IMG/VR virus record: IMGVR_UViG_3300024258_001044
Span: 172,338 to 236,337 of that record
From: a virus
Strand: one strand, 5' to 3'
Length of the DNA stretch: 64,000 nt
Below the pieces are notes generated by a model. The model did not search any database and had not been told where the DNA came from. It was given only the letters and a program-made list of their open reading frames with translations. Positions 40,079 to 47,742 of this stretch are shown piece by piece. Position 1 is the stretch's first letter. Every line of letters starts with the position of its first letter. A program made the position numbers and the translations under genes.

Positions 40079-42094
40079 CTATTCAATTGTGGGCAACAAT
40101 GTGTTGTCTATAATAGCACTCTTTATTAGTGTATATAGGATATCAGTTTTGTCCATTCTCTTGAGCTTAAGGTTCTGTCTTCCGAAATGTCGGTACAAAA
40201 TCTTCTCTCTTGATGAATCTAATACTTCATAGATGTATTCAATATCATCTGTGAAGTCAAATCTCACAAGCACATCTCTATCTTTAATTGCTGGCATCGG
40301 CAATGTCCAAGCCCCTGGCTCGAACTCTTGTTGCAACTGCTCATGATCGCCATGCTTCAAATCTTCTGGAGCTTCCTTGAAGCTCATCATAATCCTCTTG
40401 TCGGCTCTTCTCTGATTAAGGAATTGACTGTAGCCACCAACATAAGTTGTTCCAAAACATTCAGCACAAGACTTCAGCTTCGGATGGTCTCTTCTTGTGT
40501 GGGCACAAGAGCACTTCTCTCCGTCCCAAATCCTTCTCAATAGAATGATCGGCTCTCCAGTCTGGTCGAGAAGAACTTCTTCCCTATTGAGCATTCTGTC
40601 GTAAAGGTCCATACCCCTCCAACCATTATGCTCTCCGCCGAGATAGCTTCCGCACTTCTCATTCTGAAGAACTTGCTGTGGCAGAGGATGGTGATATCCG
40701 CAGAAATCAAAACCCTGAAAAACTTTACTATCATTATCTGAGAAGTCAGGAACAATGATTCCCGTTGAATTAATCTCTCTCCCTGACTGGTAACCATCGT
40801 GATAGGACGGTGTAGCCATTAGGATGACTGAGTTATTATCCTGACATGCCACGAAGAGGCTAACCTCATCTCCTTCAACGTACACGCCAGCCGTTGAACC
40901 AAAGAGTCCCCTGCCGTCATCATGAATTACAAACGTATCCGAATCAGATAAGATTGAGGTGTACCTCATCACTTCATTTCCGATCTTAATGAGGCCAGAC
41001 TCGGGCCAGCCACTTGTGGAATCTACTTCAATTCTAAGATCCGTCTCTGTTGCGCTTGTACTAACAGATGCCCTACCTGGGATGATGTAAAGACCATCAT
41101 CCATTTCTTGCATGCCCGAAAGGTCCCACACATCTAACGTTGCTTCCATGGCCCTAACTCCGTAAGAGATAGTGTCGCCTGGAATTAGCCCACTGATGTC
41201 ACCCTGAGTGACTGTTGATGGTGCGATGTATGAGGGATCGCCATCAAATGTGGACAGCCTACTCTCATTTTTATAAAGCAAAAGAAAGGATTCGTAATTT
41301 ACGCTTCTAACAATAGGGTTGTGCCATTCGACTCGGATGGAATCTCCGCAACCAAGATCTGATGTCTTCTTAATTCCTTGGAAAAAACCTGTAAAGCCTA
41401 TTTGTTTTATATCAGACGGAAGCGTTAAATTCTTAACAACAGAGAAGTCTAGAACACCATTGAGAAAATTGGAGTTGCTATCAGCTACCGAGTATTGAAC
41501 CGTGTAGGCTCCCTTCTTCAGGGACTCCAGAGGATCTATGCGAACGATGACTCCATCGTCCGTAGCGGAAATCGATGACAGAGCACCGTTCCATTCTGTC
41601 TGGATAGTTCCGCTAACGATGTAGCCTAAGCCGTTGATGGAGATATCAATCGAAGTAAGATCAACTCCGTCAATAAGGTCTTCAAACTCTAAATGGATTA
41701 GCTGAGGCTGATCAAGCTCCTCATCCTGTGAAGGAGAATTGTCAGTAAGCTGAGGTTCCGCAAGGACCGTTTTAAATGCCCACAGATCATTTAAGTAATC
41801 TTCATCAACACTCTTAACCTGTACCTGCACTCCAACAACAAGACTCTGAAGGAAATCAGCTTCGCGATCAATAACTACTGTGTAATCATCACCATCAGGA
41901 GTAACTTCAGAAAAAGCTCCATCATAGCCAGTGCCGAACCCGGAGCCATCATATGCTCTGGCTCCGTTGACCTCAACGATAAGCGTAGATATGTCAATCC
42001 CGGTACCATCATCGATAATAGAAAATTCGATTGTGGTGTCGAGGTCAACATTCTTCTCACCCTCTGCGGGTGTTTTTCCTGAAATTGACAACAT
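40079..42094 (-). CDS. Neck/head-completion-like protein with Ig domains and a zinc knuckle, 671 aa
   Basis: Two repeated N-terminal domains of the SbsA-Ig type: each has P-x-x-G-E/D-x-x-x-x-D...I-x-x-x-x-x-D...D-x-x-x-L/I-x-V-x-V/I-N-G (residues 7-45 and ~115-155). Near residues 524-554 lies GEKCSCAHTRRDH...SCAECFGTTYVGGY, whose C-x-C and C-x-x-C pairs suggest a zinc site; 'C-x-x-C-x-GT-x-x-x-GGY' is common in head-completion/neck proteins of many phages. The last ~80 residues (FDFTDDIEYIYEVLDSSREK) form the strand-helix core of such proteins. TAATG overlap with the metallopeptidase-like gene at 42094. Confidence 0.6.
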   Translation of the reverse strand: MLSISGKTPAEGEKNVDLDTTIEFSIIDDGTGIDISTLIVEVNGARAYDGSGFGTGYDGAFSEVTPDGDDYTVVIDREADFLQSLVVGVQVQVKSVDEDYLNDLWAFKTVLAEPQLTDNSPSQDEELDQPQLIHLEFEDLIDGVDLTSIDISINGLGYIVSGTIQTEWNGALSSISATDDGVIVRIDPLESLKKGAYTVQYSVADSNSNFLNGVLDFSVVKNLTLPSDIKQIGFTGFFQGIKKTSDLGCGDSIRVEWHNPIVRSVNYESFLLLYKNESRLSTFDGDPSYIAPSTVTQGDISGLIPGDTISYGVRAMEATLDVWDLSGMQEMDDGLYIIPGRASVSTSATETDLRIEVDSTSGWPESGLIKIGNEVMRYTSILSDSDTFVIHDDGRGLFGSTAGVYVEGDEVSLFVACQDNNSVILMATPSYHDGYQSGREINSTGIIVPDFSDNDSKVFQGFDFCGYHHPLPQQVLQNEKCGSYLGGEHNGWRGMDLYDRMLNREEVLLDQTGEPIILLRRIWDGEKCSCAHTRRDHPKLKSCAECFGTTYVGGYSQFLNQRRADKRIMMSFKEAPEDLKHGDHEQLQQEFEPGAWTLPMPAIKDRDVLVRFDFTDDIEYIYEVLDSSREKILYRHFGRQNLKLKRMDKTDILYTLIKSAIIDNTLLPTIE

Positions 42095-42609
42095 TAACTA
42101 AGTCCTAAGAGTATCTCTTTTTTTTCTGGCTTTTCTTGTTCCGGTACTTTGTGATAAGTAAGCAACTCATCCACATATTCCTCAGCCGCTTCCTCGCCTC
42201 TTGATTCTTTTTCGTCTTCGATTTGGGCGATGAAGGCTTCTTGCTCATCTGGTCGGTCAATGTATTCAACTCCTTCATAGGGATCTCCTCCCGTACCTTC
42301 TCTTCTCATATGCTGGAAGACATGGACAAGCTCATGGACGGGGTATCGCATGAGCACATCAAATTCTTCTTTGATGAGTTCATTATTCAATACCATTTCC
42401 CCATTAACAGTTTCGGCAGAGGTTTCGATGTCATCAAATTTGATCACAACGCCATCAATGATATCGGTAGTGAACCCATATTCTTTGCATACCTCTTTTA
42501 CTACGTCTCTTGTGCGAAGTTCGTCCTTGATCTCTTTGATCAATCTGACAGAATTCTCAATCGAGAGATATAGTTTTTCGGTATTCTCGCTGGCGTAGAT
42601 GATAATCAT
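42094..42609 (-). CDS. Small HExxH metallopeptidase-like protein, 171 aa
   Basis: Contains HELVHVFQH at 92-100, a full HExxH zinc motif, followed 24 residues later by DEQEAF, where E124 would be the third zinc ligand of a gluzincin-type site. The N-terminal 60 residues are a helical and strand part without signal peptide. The C-terminal ~45 residues are charged (ESRGEEAAEEYVDELL) and may bind a partner. Zinc-peptidase fold is seen in the sequence; the substrate is unknown. It is coupled by ATGA to the 63-aa gene before it and by TAATG to the Ig-type neck gene behind it, so it might process or fold a virion component, or be a virion-associated enzyme. No evidence that it is an endolysin. Confidence 0.65.
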   Translation of the reverse strand: MIIIYASENTEKLYLSIENSVRLIKEIKDELRTRDVVKEVCKEYGFTTDIIDGVVIKFDDIETSAETVNGEMVLNNELIKEEFDVLMRYPVHELVHVFQHMRREGTGGDPYEGVEYIDRPDEQEAFIAQIEDEKESRGEEAAEEYVDELLTYHKVPEQEKPEKKEILLGLS

Positions 42610-42797
42610 ACTGATGCTTTAAGCTTTCCTTTTTGTTCTGAGTCAATAGGGGAAAGTTTCATTTCCTTTTCTTTTCCCATCTCTTCTGTTTTTGAAATAA
42701 GTTTCTTTAGGCTTTTCCTAAATGATTCTTTGGTGCTGAGGCACTCATCAAGCAGCTTCTGTATTTCTTTTTTATCAGAGGATTTTCCAAAGGTCAT
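42606..42797 (-). CDS. Small charged helical protein, 63 aa
   Basis: Lys/Glu/Ser-rich, predicted helical (KKEIQKLLDECLSTKESFRK); no membrane segment. GGAG 6 nt before ATG 42797, and ATGA overlap with the metallopeptidase-like gene. Not recognised. Confidence 0.55.
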   Translation of the reverse strand: MTFGKSSDKKEIQKLLDECLSTKESFRKSLKKLISKTEEMGKEKEMKLSPIDSEQKGKLKASV

Positions 42798-42798
42798 G

Positions 42799-43203
42799 TT
42801 AATCTCCTAGCTTCATGTCAAGAATGAAATTCATCTTATCAATGCCAAGAGAAAGTTCTGCCATTGTTTTGTTATAATCCTGCAAGACTTCCTTAAGCTC
42901 ATCAACTCTTTCATCGTTGACTTCTTGTAGTTTTTCCTGTAGGGCATGTGCGGCTTTGGCCTGTTTGCGGTTGATATCTTTGAAATCATCCATAGCTCTG
43001 CCGATATCTTCAATTTTGCTATAAGTTAGCTCATGCTTTGAAGAAAGCTTCTTAAGAGAATCGTTGATATCAACGCTCTTAGTTTTGTCCTTTCCGGTCA
43101 AGGACCATGCCCTTTCTCTGAAAACGATCCAGGCAAGAGAAGCTGCAAGTAGCACGCCCCAAATCCCGCCCTTAGCAATTAAGTATTCGATAATTGCATC
43201 CAT
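42799..43203 (-). CDS. Membrane-anchored coiled-coil protein (BhlA/spanin-like), 134 aa
   Basis: A single N-terminal membrane segment (about 12-28, GGIWGVLLAASLAWIVF) is preceded by only a few residues and followed by RERAW and a ~90-residue charged coiled coil (HELTYSKIEDIGRAMDDF, LQEKLQEVNDERVDELKEV). This resembles BhlA/UviB-type holin-like proteins in its N-terminus and inner-membrane spanins in its topology. TAATG overlap with the neck-like gene at 43203. It is the second membrane-anchored coiled coil in this stretch; whether one of them is lysis-related and the other structural cannot be decided from sequence. Confidence 0.5.
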   Translation of the reverse strand: MDAIIEYLIAKGGIWGVLLAASLAWIVFRERAWSLTGKDKTKSVDINDSLKKLSSKHELTYSKIEDIGRAMDDFKDINRKQAKAAHALQEKLQEVNDERVDELKEVLQDYNKTMAELSLGIDKMNFILDMKLGD

Positions 43204-44126
43204 TAGATAATCCTCCTTGCTCTTAGGTGACGGAGCCTTGTGAAAGCAGGTGCTCCACTTGCCATGTTGGAATAGCTTCCAAATCCGCGCGGCCCAGGTC
43301 TGATGCTATTCTTCATAAACTTCAGTCTTTCTCTGTAACTGGTAAGCCAAGTGCCATAGTGGGACTGCAAGAAGTCACCCAACTGTGGAGGCTGGTAGCT
43401 AACTCCGCCATCAGTAATTGTAAAGTCACGACCCTTCTCGATGATTGCCTGTGATGCAATTGCAAAAATATATGCCCCTTCAACGATGGCTGAAGAAAAT
43501 AGGGTCTGAATAATTTGGTCATGAAAACCGTAGGTTGTGAAGAATGGAATCATATTAAACTCTGATAGAGCTTGACATAAGAAGCACACAAGTGTGTCAT
43601 CATCAAAAACATTGCATTCTTCTGTAATGAATTCACCGTAAGCATCCTTAACGAAAGCTCCGAATTCATCACGAACCGGCCTTAAGCCTGTTGATCTAAG
43701 TCTTGCTTTGAGGTACTTGAGGAGCACATTAATTCCATAGATTTCTGCTTCCGCAAAATCAAAAACTACATCATCTGCAATCGCGATAATGCCCGGTCCT
43801 ACATCCGCAGAAAGAGTCACCTCTGGTGCTACGGTTGAGAAGAATAGTGTGGTCTCGAATTCTACCTCATCAATGATGGCAGTCCAATCGTCCATCCAAG
43901 ATCCTTCTTCTGCGTCATCAGGAACTCTATAAGTATACTCGTACAGTCCAGTGTCAACAGAAAGCACACCGCGAGACGTTGCTGCCAAAATCTCCTCGCC
44001 ATCGGTATTCCTTACGGAAATCGTAGGCGTAGAGTCGGCGTCAACAGCGTCTCCGCTGGCGTCGTAGAACTGAACCTGAAGAGTTACTTCTTGTCCTTGT
44101 ACGGCTAATGATCTTGGGTTTGCCAT
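43203..44126 (-). CDS. Neck/connector-like protein with N-terminal Ig-type domain, 307 aa
   Basis: Residues 1-95 form an Ig-like beta sandwich (VQGQEVTLQVQFYDASGDAV ... GLYEYTYRVPDDAEEGSW), the pattern of a bacterial surface-type Ig domain. Residues 110-300 are helical with a conserved-looking centre (ECNVFDDDTLVCFLCQALSE, FNMIPFFTTYGFHDQI) and a basic C-terminus (RLRHLRARRII). The layout recurs in phage neck/head-tail adaptor proteins; the position between head and tail genes supports that. Family not certain. Confidence 0.5.
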   Translation of the reverse strand: MANPRSLAVQGQEVTLQVQFYDASGDAVDADSTPTISVRNTDGEEILAATSRGVLSVDTGLYEYTYRVPDDAEEGSWMDDWTAIIDEVEFETTLFFSTVAPEVTLSADVGPGIIAIADDVVFDFAEAEIYGINVLLKYLKARLRSTGLRPVRDEFGAFVKDAYGEFITEECNVFDDDTLVCFLCQALSEFNMIPFFTTYGFHDQIIQTLFSSAIVEGAYIFAIASQAIIEKGRDFTITDGGVSYQPPQLGDFLQSHYGTWLTSYRERLKFMKNSIRPGPRGFGSYSNMASGAPAFTRLRHLRARRII

Positions 44127-44135
44127 TGTTTATCC

Positions 44136-44369
44136 TTACTTGCTGTATAGAAACTTTTTAATTCTGCGAACGTGGTAATCGAATTTACTACAGTCACTAT
44201 TAAGATATTCGACAGCGAGAATGTCAGCTACATCTTCAGGATCATCCAATTGAAACTCAAATTTACCGTCACTGCCTTTAGTTGCCTTTAAGAGTGCTAG
44301 ACCCCTCATAGAAAGGTACGCTGCTAAAGGTAAGTCAGAGGTCTTATATGTCGTATCATCCGTCTTCAT
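44136..44369 (-). CDS. DUF5659-like small protein, 77 aa
   Basis: The chain YKTSDLPLAAYLSMRGLALL ... GKFEFQLDDPEDVADILAVEYLNS ... YHVRRIKKFLYSK matches the DUF5659 layout: 'T-S-D-L-x-L-A-A-Y-L', a central F-x-F strand followed by D/E-rich turn, and a C-terminal helix ending in K-x-L-Y. The function of that family is unknown; it is common in small phage genes next to head-tail genes. ATG 44369 is preferred over the in-frame TTG just before it, and lies 14 nt inside the previous gene. Confidence 0.55.
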   Translation of the reverse strand: MKTDDTTYKTSDLPLAAYLSMRGLALLKATKGSDGKFEFQLDDPEDVADILAVEYLNSDCSKFDYHVRRIKKFLYSK

Positions 44370-44919
44370 CAATCCTCTCCTTATTAATAGAAGCTTCCTG
44401 CTTCCTGTGAGCGCCTATAGAACAGGTTGAAAATCCTTTCGGAGCCTGTCTTTTGCACCTCTCTCCATTGCCTTTTGTTGCCCCACATCGGACAAACGCA
44501 AAGCCAACGAGATGAGCAGCATCGAGCGCTTCATCTATAATTTCGTTATTAGTCTCTTCATTATCTAACTCATCCAATATCATTCCGAAAGAAGGCACAG
44601 GTTCCTCTTCTTCTTCAGCCTCTTCCATCATAATAAAAGATGGCTGAGGCTTCTCATCTACAGCCGAAGTATTGCCAGTGTATGAGTCTGTAGTAAAGAA
44701 GGATTGAGAGCCAGGAGCATCAGCAGCTAAGCTTCTGGATGACTTGATGTCAACAAGATCCCTTTCGAAATCAAAGAAATCATCGTGAGATAGCTCCTCT
44801 TCTGTGCTCATGTCAACGTGATTTTTACCTCTTCTGTTATTGTTTAAGGGATCAACTTTTGCCTGAAGCGGAGTAGCTTCAACCCTTGACATTCTTTTTC
44901 TTAGCTTATCTTTTGTCAT
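44356..44919 (-). CDS. Acidic protein with a C-terminal Cys/His zinc-like motif, 187 aa
   Basis: Residues 1-40 are basic, 40-130 acidic and low in complexity (EEAEEEEEPVPSF), and the last ~40 carry CGATKGNGERCKRQAPKGFSTCSIGAH, whose three Cys and one His are spaced like a small zinc-binding treble clef or knuckle. No known family. Coupled by ATGA to the ART-like gene before it. Confidence 0.55.
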   Translation of the reverse strand: MTKDKLRKRMSRVEATPLQAKVDPLNNNRRGKNHVDMSTEEELSHDDFFDFERDLVDIKSSRSLAADAPGSQSFFTTDSYTGNTSAVDEKPQPSFIMMEEAEEEEEPVPSFGMILDELDNEETNNEIIDEALDAAHLVGFAFVRCGATKGNGERCKRQAPKGFSTCSIGAHRKQEASINKERIDEDG

Positions 44920-45854
44920 GATTCTTCACCATTATCTTCTGTTAGTTCATTTTCTTTGCCGATATCGGACCACCATTTTTCATCTACCACATTGTCCTCA
45001 CTGTTCCAAAGTTTTCTATTAAAAACTAACGGATTATATATTTGTACCTCATGACCCATCTCATCAACAATCCATCCAAGGATTTTGCAAAAGTTCTCAT
45101 AAGAATTTGCAAGACACAAATCTTGATATCCTCCGGCCAAATAGATCTTGATATTCTCATTTTCAATTAACAGTTCTTCCATTGTATTTTCAAAAAGTTC
45201 TGATCCCATACTTCTATCATGAGAGTGTACTGTGCTTGCCTCAAGAAATCCTCTTAAGCTTCTCAGTTCCTCAGACTTTTCTTGGTCCTGAATTAGTCCA
45301 AGGTTGGCATATTCATATGAGAATAAAAAGTTAGTGAAAACTAAATCAAACTTCGGCACATGAGCCTTCACCTTATTCGAATATTCTACAAAGGAAGAAG
45401 TATTTAATTCTGATGCAGAATCAGGATGGACCAAAATTAGAAGGTTCGAAAATTGTTTGCCAGAAGATTCTGAAGAACTTTTGTAAAGCTCCAGACAATC
45501 TTTTGATTCCTTATGAAACCCCTTTTCGGATAGGGTTCTTGACAACCCAATCATCCGATCAGAGGCCCTGGAGGTCTTGAAGTATTCAGCATTAGCAGTA
45601 GGCTCATCGTATTTGGCGATGCCAACTAATTTTGCCTTTGCAGGCTCTGAGCCCTTATATCTTAATTCGCCCGGGTTATGCGCCGGCTCGACATCATCTT
45701 CGTTCAAGAGGATTATGTAGACGCCATAGTCACTCATTTTATAAACCGCAGTTGTAATTGCGTGTTCCACGGCAAACTTTCGACTTGGAGTTAAATAATC
45801 TCCTGGCCGGATATAGTCTGCCTCAACTGGCATGGCTCGATAATAGAACTTCAT
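44916..45854 (-). CDS. Protein with ADP-ribosyltransferase-like N-terminus (tentative), 312 aa
   Basis: ATG 45854 has GAGG 5 nt upstream (a GTG two codons earlier is less likely). The first ~95 residues (FYYRAMPVEADYIRPGDYLTPSRKFAVEHA ... PGELRYKG) follow the 'Y-R-A-x-P...I-R-x-GD-x-x-T-x-S-x-x-x-A-x-x-H' pattern seen in ART-like domains of phage polyvalent and MuF-linked proteins; an 'E-x-x-Y' near the end (GELRYKG) would correspond to the catalytic-Glu side of that group. Residues 150-300 are alpha/beta without a recognised family (LVFTNFLFSYEYANLGLI; NIKIYLAGGYQDL). ART-like identity is an inference from a short pattern. First gene of the unit left of the divergent promoter region. Confidence 0.5.
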   Translation of the reverse strand: MKFYYRAMPVEADYIRPGDYLTPSRKFAVEHAITTAVYKMSDYGVYIILLNEDDVEPAHNPGELRYKGSEPAKAKLVGIAKYDEPTANAEYFKTSRASDRMIGLSRTLSEKGFHKESKDCLELYKSSSESSGKQFSNLLILVHPDSASELNTSSFVEYSNKVKAHVPKFDLVFTNFLFSYEYANLGLIQDQEKSEELRSLRGFLEASTVHSHDRSMGSELFENTMEELLIENENIKIYLAGGYQDLCLANSYENFCKILGWIVDEMGHEVQIYNPLVFNRKLWNSEDNVVDEKWWSDIGKENELTEDNGEES

Positions 45855-45873
45855 ATACACCTCATCTGAATAA

Positions 45874-45902
45874 GCTAATTATTAGCATCCTAATGTATTA
45901 GG
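45874..45902. promoter_or_regulatory. Two adjacent palindromes in the divergent gap (operator-like)
   Basis: GCTAAT-T-ATTAGC (45874-45886) and CCTAAT-GT-ATTAGG (45889-45902), perfect arms, both built on CTAAT/ATTAG. They fill the 56-bp space between the start codons of the two divergent genes, and the second one covers the AGGAG of the plus-strand gene, so a protein or an RNA hairpin bound there could block transcription or translation. Confidence 0.55.
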
Positions 45903-45910
45903 AGTTTTTA

Positions 45911-46417
45911 ATGGACAAACTTGCGAGTCTCATCAAGATGATGGAATCGAAAAATCTTCATGAAGAAGTAGAGATGCTAAGAAAGTTAGCCACTTATTGC
46001 TCCGGATTCTCTTTTGCATGGATATCTCCAAGCGGAGAACTTTACGAACTTTCATATGGGACAAGCCACGCTGAGTTTGCCACAGATTATGTTAAGAAGA
46101 ACGACATAGACTACAGAACAGGGATGTCGTTTACACCTTCTGATTATCTGGTTGAGATAGGGTGGGCAAGAGTTTCTAACGCATTTGATATGCAGGTTCT
46201 AAAGCTTCCTTTGACAAACCAAGCAAACATGCATATGGCAGAAATAATGGGAACATGTGTAGCTCAAGGAAAAGAGGATATAGAAGTTAAAACTATGTAT
46301 GTAATAGAGGGCTCCGGAGACAATGAAAGATCTGTTGCTATGCCAGTAGTTCAATTTGTAGAAGGCTACATGCAACAGGAAGCTCAAGAGAAATTTTATA
46401 GCAAAATCTTAGATTGA
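45911..46417 (+). CDS. Unknown protein, only plus-strand gene of the window, 168 aa
   Basis: ATG 45911 is behind TATTAGGAG with 7 nt spacing, and the stop is followed by a terminator. It is flanked by genes on the opposite strand, the only such case here. The protein is an alpha/beta domain without membrane segments: a helical N-terminus (KLASLIKMMESKNLHEEVEM), then GFSFAWISPSGELYELSYGTSHAEFA, which matches the 'A-W-I-x-P-x-G...H-x-x-x-A' layout of small unassigned phage proteins, and a YLVEIGWARVS strand. Its own palindromic operator region implies separate regulation, perhaps early or accessory, but the sequence gives no function. Confidence 0.7.
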   Translation: MDKLASLIKMMESKNLHEEVEMLRKLATYCSGFSFAWISPSGELYELSYGTSHAEFATDYVKKNDIDYRTGMSFTPSDYLVEIGWARVSNAFDMQVLKLPLTNQANMHMAEIMGTCVAQGKEDIEVKTMYVIEGSGDNERSVAMPVVQFVEGYMQQEAQEKFYSKILD

Positions 46418-46421
46418 AAAC

Positions 46422-46456
46422 AAAAAAGCGGACCCTGATACAACAGTGGTCCGCTT
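46422..46456. terminator. Bidirectional terminator between convergent genes
   Basis: Nine-base stem AAGCGGACC/GGTCCGCTT around a 13-nt loop whose CTG/CAG ends can add pairs. On the minus strand it is followed by TTTTTTGTTTT, a strong U tract; on the plus strand the tail is weaker (CGATGCTTAAGTTTT). It closes the 46482-47204 gene and the plus-strand gene. Confidence 0.85.
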
Positions 46457-46481
46457 CGATGCTTAAGTTTTAATTAACTAT

Positions 46482-47204
46482 CTATGTGTTTGAAAAAACT
46501 TCATTCTCAAGAATCCTTTGAGCTTTTACAGGAAGGAGTTCCTTTATCTTCAGCATGTCCGTTCTGTTATAAACCCTGGTGTTCCTAAAACCATAATTGA
46601 CATAAGCTGAAGAATTTTCTAATAACCATACATTTTTCATATTCGATGAAATCTTTACATGGTCTTTGTAGAACGCATGATCTCTTACATTTTTTTTATC
46701 AATAAAGAAGGTCCAGTCCGGATCCTCTGAAATGATTTGTTTGATTTGCATAAGAAGCGGCTCAAGCCTCGCCATCTCTTCTGCCTTTGCTATCGCAAGC
46801 TTAGCCGCCTTTGCTGCCTCTCTTGCTCTAATGATAGCTCCATTAGCCCGAGCTATCTCATTCAGCCTATCTCGCTCCTCCTGTGCAATCCGTTTCTCTT
46901 CTTTGATAAGGATCTTGCAGTCTTTGCAAATCGAAGGTCCGCCGGGGCGAGTCATGTGTTCTTCGCCACATTTAGCGCAGGGGAAAGGTTTGTTTAAAGA
47001 TTCCAAATATGCTGGAAGTTCCACTTGCCATGCAGCTACTTTCTTCGCATGCTTAATAAATGTTGAAGCGTGAGTTTTTCCTTTAATCTTAACACAGGTT
47101 TGACAGTATTTTGATTTTATCAGTTTATCTCTATCGTGTTTGTAATAGGCATCTTTATTAATGATTGCTCCACCAAAACCATCTCCGCATAGTTTACACC
47201 TCAT
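46482..47204 (-). CDS. Double zinc-ribbon protein, 240 aa
   Basis: ATG 47204 is chosen: AGGAG 7 nt upstream and only 1 nt after the previous stop, while an earlier in-frame codon (47237) has no site. Two Cys4 units: C3-x-x-C6 with C34-x-x-C37, and C76-x-x-C79 with C93-x-x-C96 (FPCAKCGEEH ... SICKDCK). Between ~100 and 160 a long Lys/Ala/Glu/Arg helix (LNEIARANGAIIRAREAAKA) and a C-terminal alpha/beta part with WTFFIDKKN. Probably a nucleic-acid or protein binder; no enzyme motif. Followed by a strong terminator. Confidence 0.65.
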   Translation of the reverse strand: MRCKLCGDGFGGAIINKDAYYKHDRDKLIKSKYCQTCVKIKGKTHASTFIKHAKKVAAWQVELPAYLESLNKPFPCAKCGEEHMTRPGGPSICKDCKILIKEEKRIAQEERDRLNEIARANGAIIRAREAAKAAKLAIAKAEEMARLEPLLMQIKQIISEDPDWTFFIDKKNVRDHAFYKDHVKISSNMKNVWLLENSSAYVNYGFRNTRVYNRTDMLKIKELLPVKAQRILENEVFSNT

Positions 47205-47205
47205 T

Positions 47206-47487
47206 TTAATTCTCCTCATCATTAGGTTCGAAATCAAATCTTATTTCAGCTCTAAAATCTTCAGCTTGATCAGCTACAATTATTTGGATGTTAAATATGT
47301 GATTACCGCCTTCATCCGCTTTCCCACAAACTCTATCGAGCATCTCTGCTGTATTTTTTGATATATAAATAGTGACGTAGTCCTCAGCTTTGTAACCCCA
47401 TTTATCAATGGTTCTTTTTAGATCCAAACAGAAGGTTCTAAACGTGCTATACTTATAAGGATAGGTTCTAAATTTTGAGGCATTCAT
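47206..47487 (-). CDS. Unknown protein, 93 aa
   Basis: Alpha/beta layout: basic-aromatic N-terminus (FRTYPYKYSTFRTFCLDL), strand TIYISKNTAEMLDR and a last strand pair (HIFNIQIIVA, FRAEIRFDFEPNDEEN). An AGGA lies 10 nt before ATG 47487. Coupled to the zinc-ribbon gene downstream, one base apart. Not recognised. Confidence 0.55.
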   Translation of the reverse strand: MNASKFRTYPYKYSTFRTFCLDLKRTIDKWGYKAEDYVTIYISKNTAEMLDRVCGKADEGGNHIFNIQIIVADQAEDFRAEIRFDFEPNDEEN

Positions 47488-47565
47488 TTCTATTTGTTCC
47501 TTTTCAATCTGTTACAAAGCCGGTAGGGCAAAACTCGATCCAACCATTATCAGTTTCATTTCGTT

Positions 47566-47682
47566 TTAAATATATAATAGGGCCATAGGCAATAAAGCTT
47601 TTTTGATCTTCTCAACCTTAGGAGGACTATGTTTTTTGTATCTCTGACATTTCTTACGTGATTTCTTTTTTAACTTTTTCAT
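47566..47682 (-). CDS. 38-aa lysine-rich peptide
   Basis: Short frame ATG 47682 to TAA 47566, with AAGGAAGG a few bases before the start. The peptide is extremely basic (MKKLKKKSRKKCQRYKKHS..., 13 Lys and 3 Arg in the first ~28 residues), followed by a short hydrophobic end (ALLPMALLYI). A terminator and a GTATAATG element lie just upstream, so it probably has its own promoter. Could bind nucleic acid or membranes; no family. Confidence 0.5.
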   Translation of the reverse strand: MKKLKKKSRKKCQRYKKHSPPKVEKIKKALLPMALLYI

Positions 47683-47704
47683 CCACCTTCCTTGTTCATA
47701 GCTT

Positions 47705-47712
47705 CATTATAC
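47705..47712 (-). promoter_or_regulatory. Candidate -10 element GTATAATG before the 38-aa gene
   Basis: Contains the consensus TATAAT, lies 23 nt upstream of the ATG at 47682 and directly downstream of the terminator at 47743-47774; same octamer as in the endonuclease gap. Confidence 0.5.
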
Positions 47713-47742
47713 TTTCTGAAAAACTGTAATCTCTAAACACAG

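Noticed and set aside
42799-43203. Calling the 134-aa protein a holin outright
   Set aside because: Its N-terminus resembles BhlA/UviB, but the long coiled coil fits a spanin or structural anchor as well, so only a general description is given.
47620-47660. Plus-strand AGGAGG-ACT-ATG followed by a 10-codon frame
   Set aside because: Strong-looking ribosome site but the frame is only ten codons and antisense to the 38-aa gene; most likely chance.
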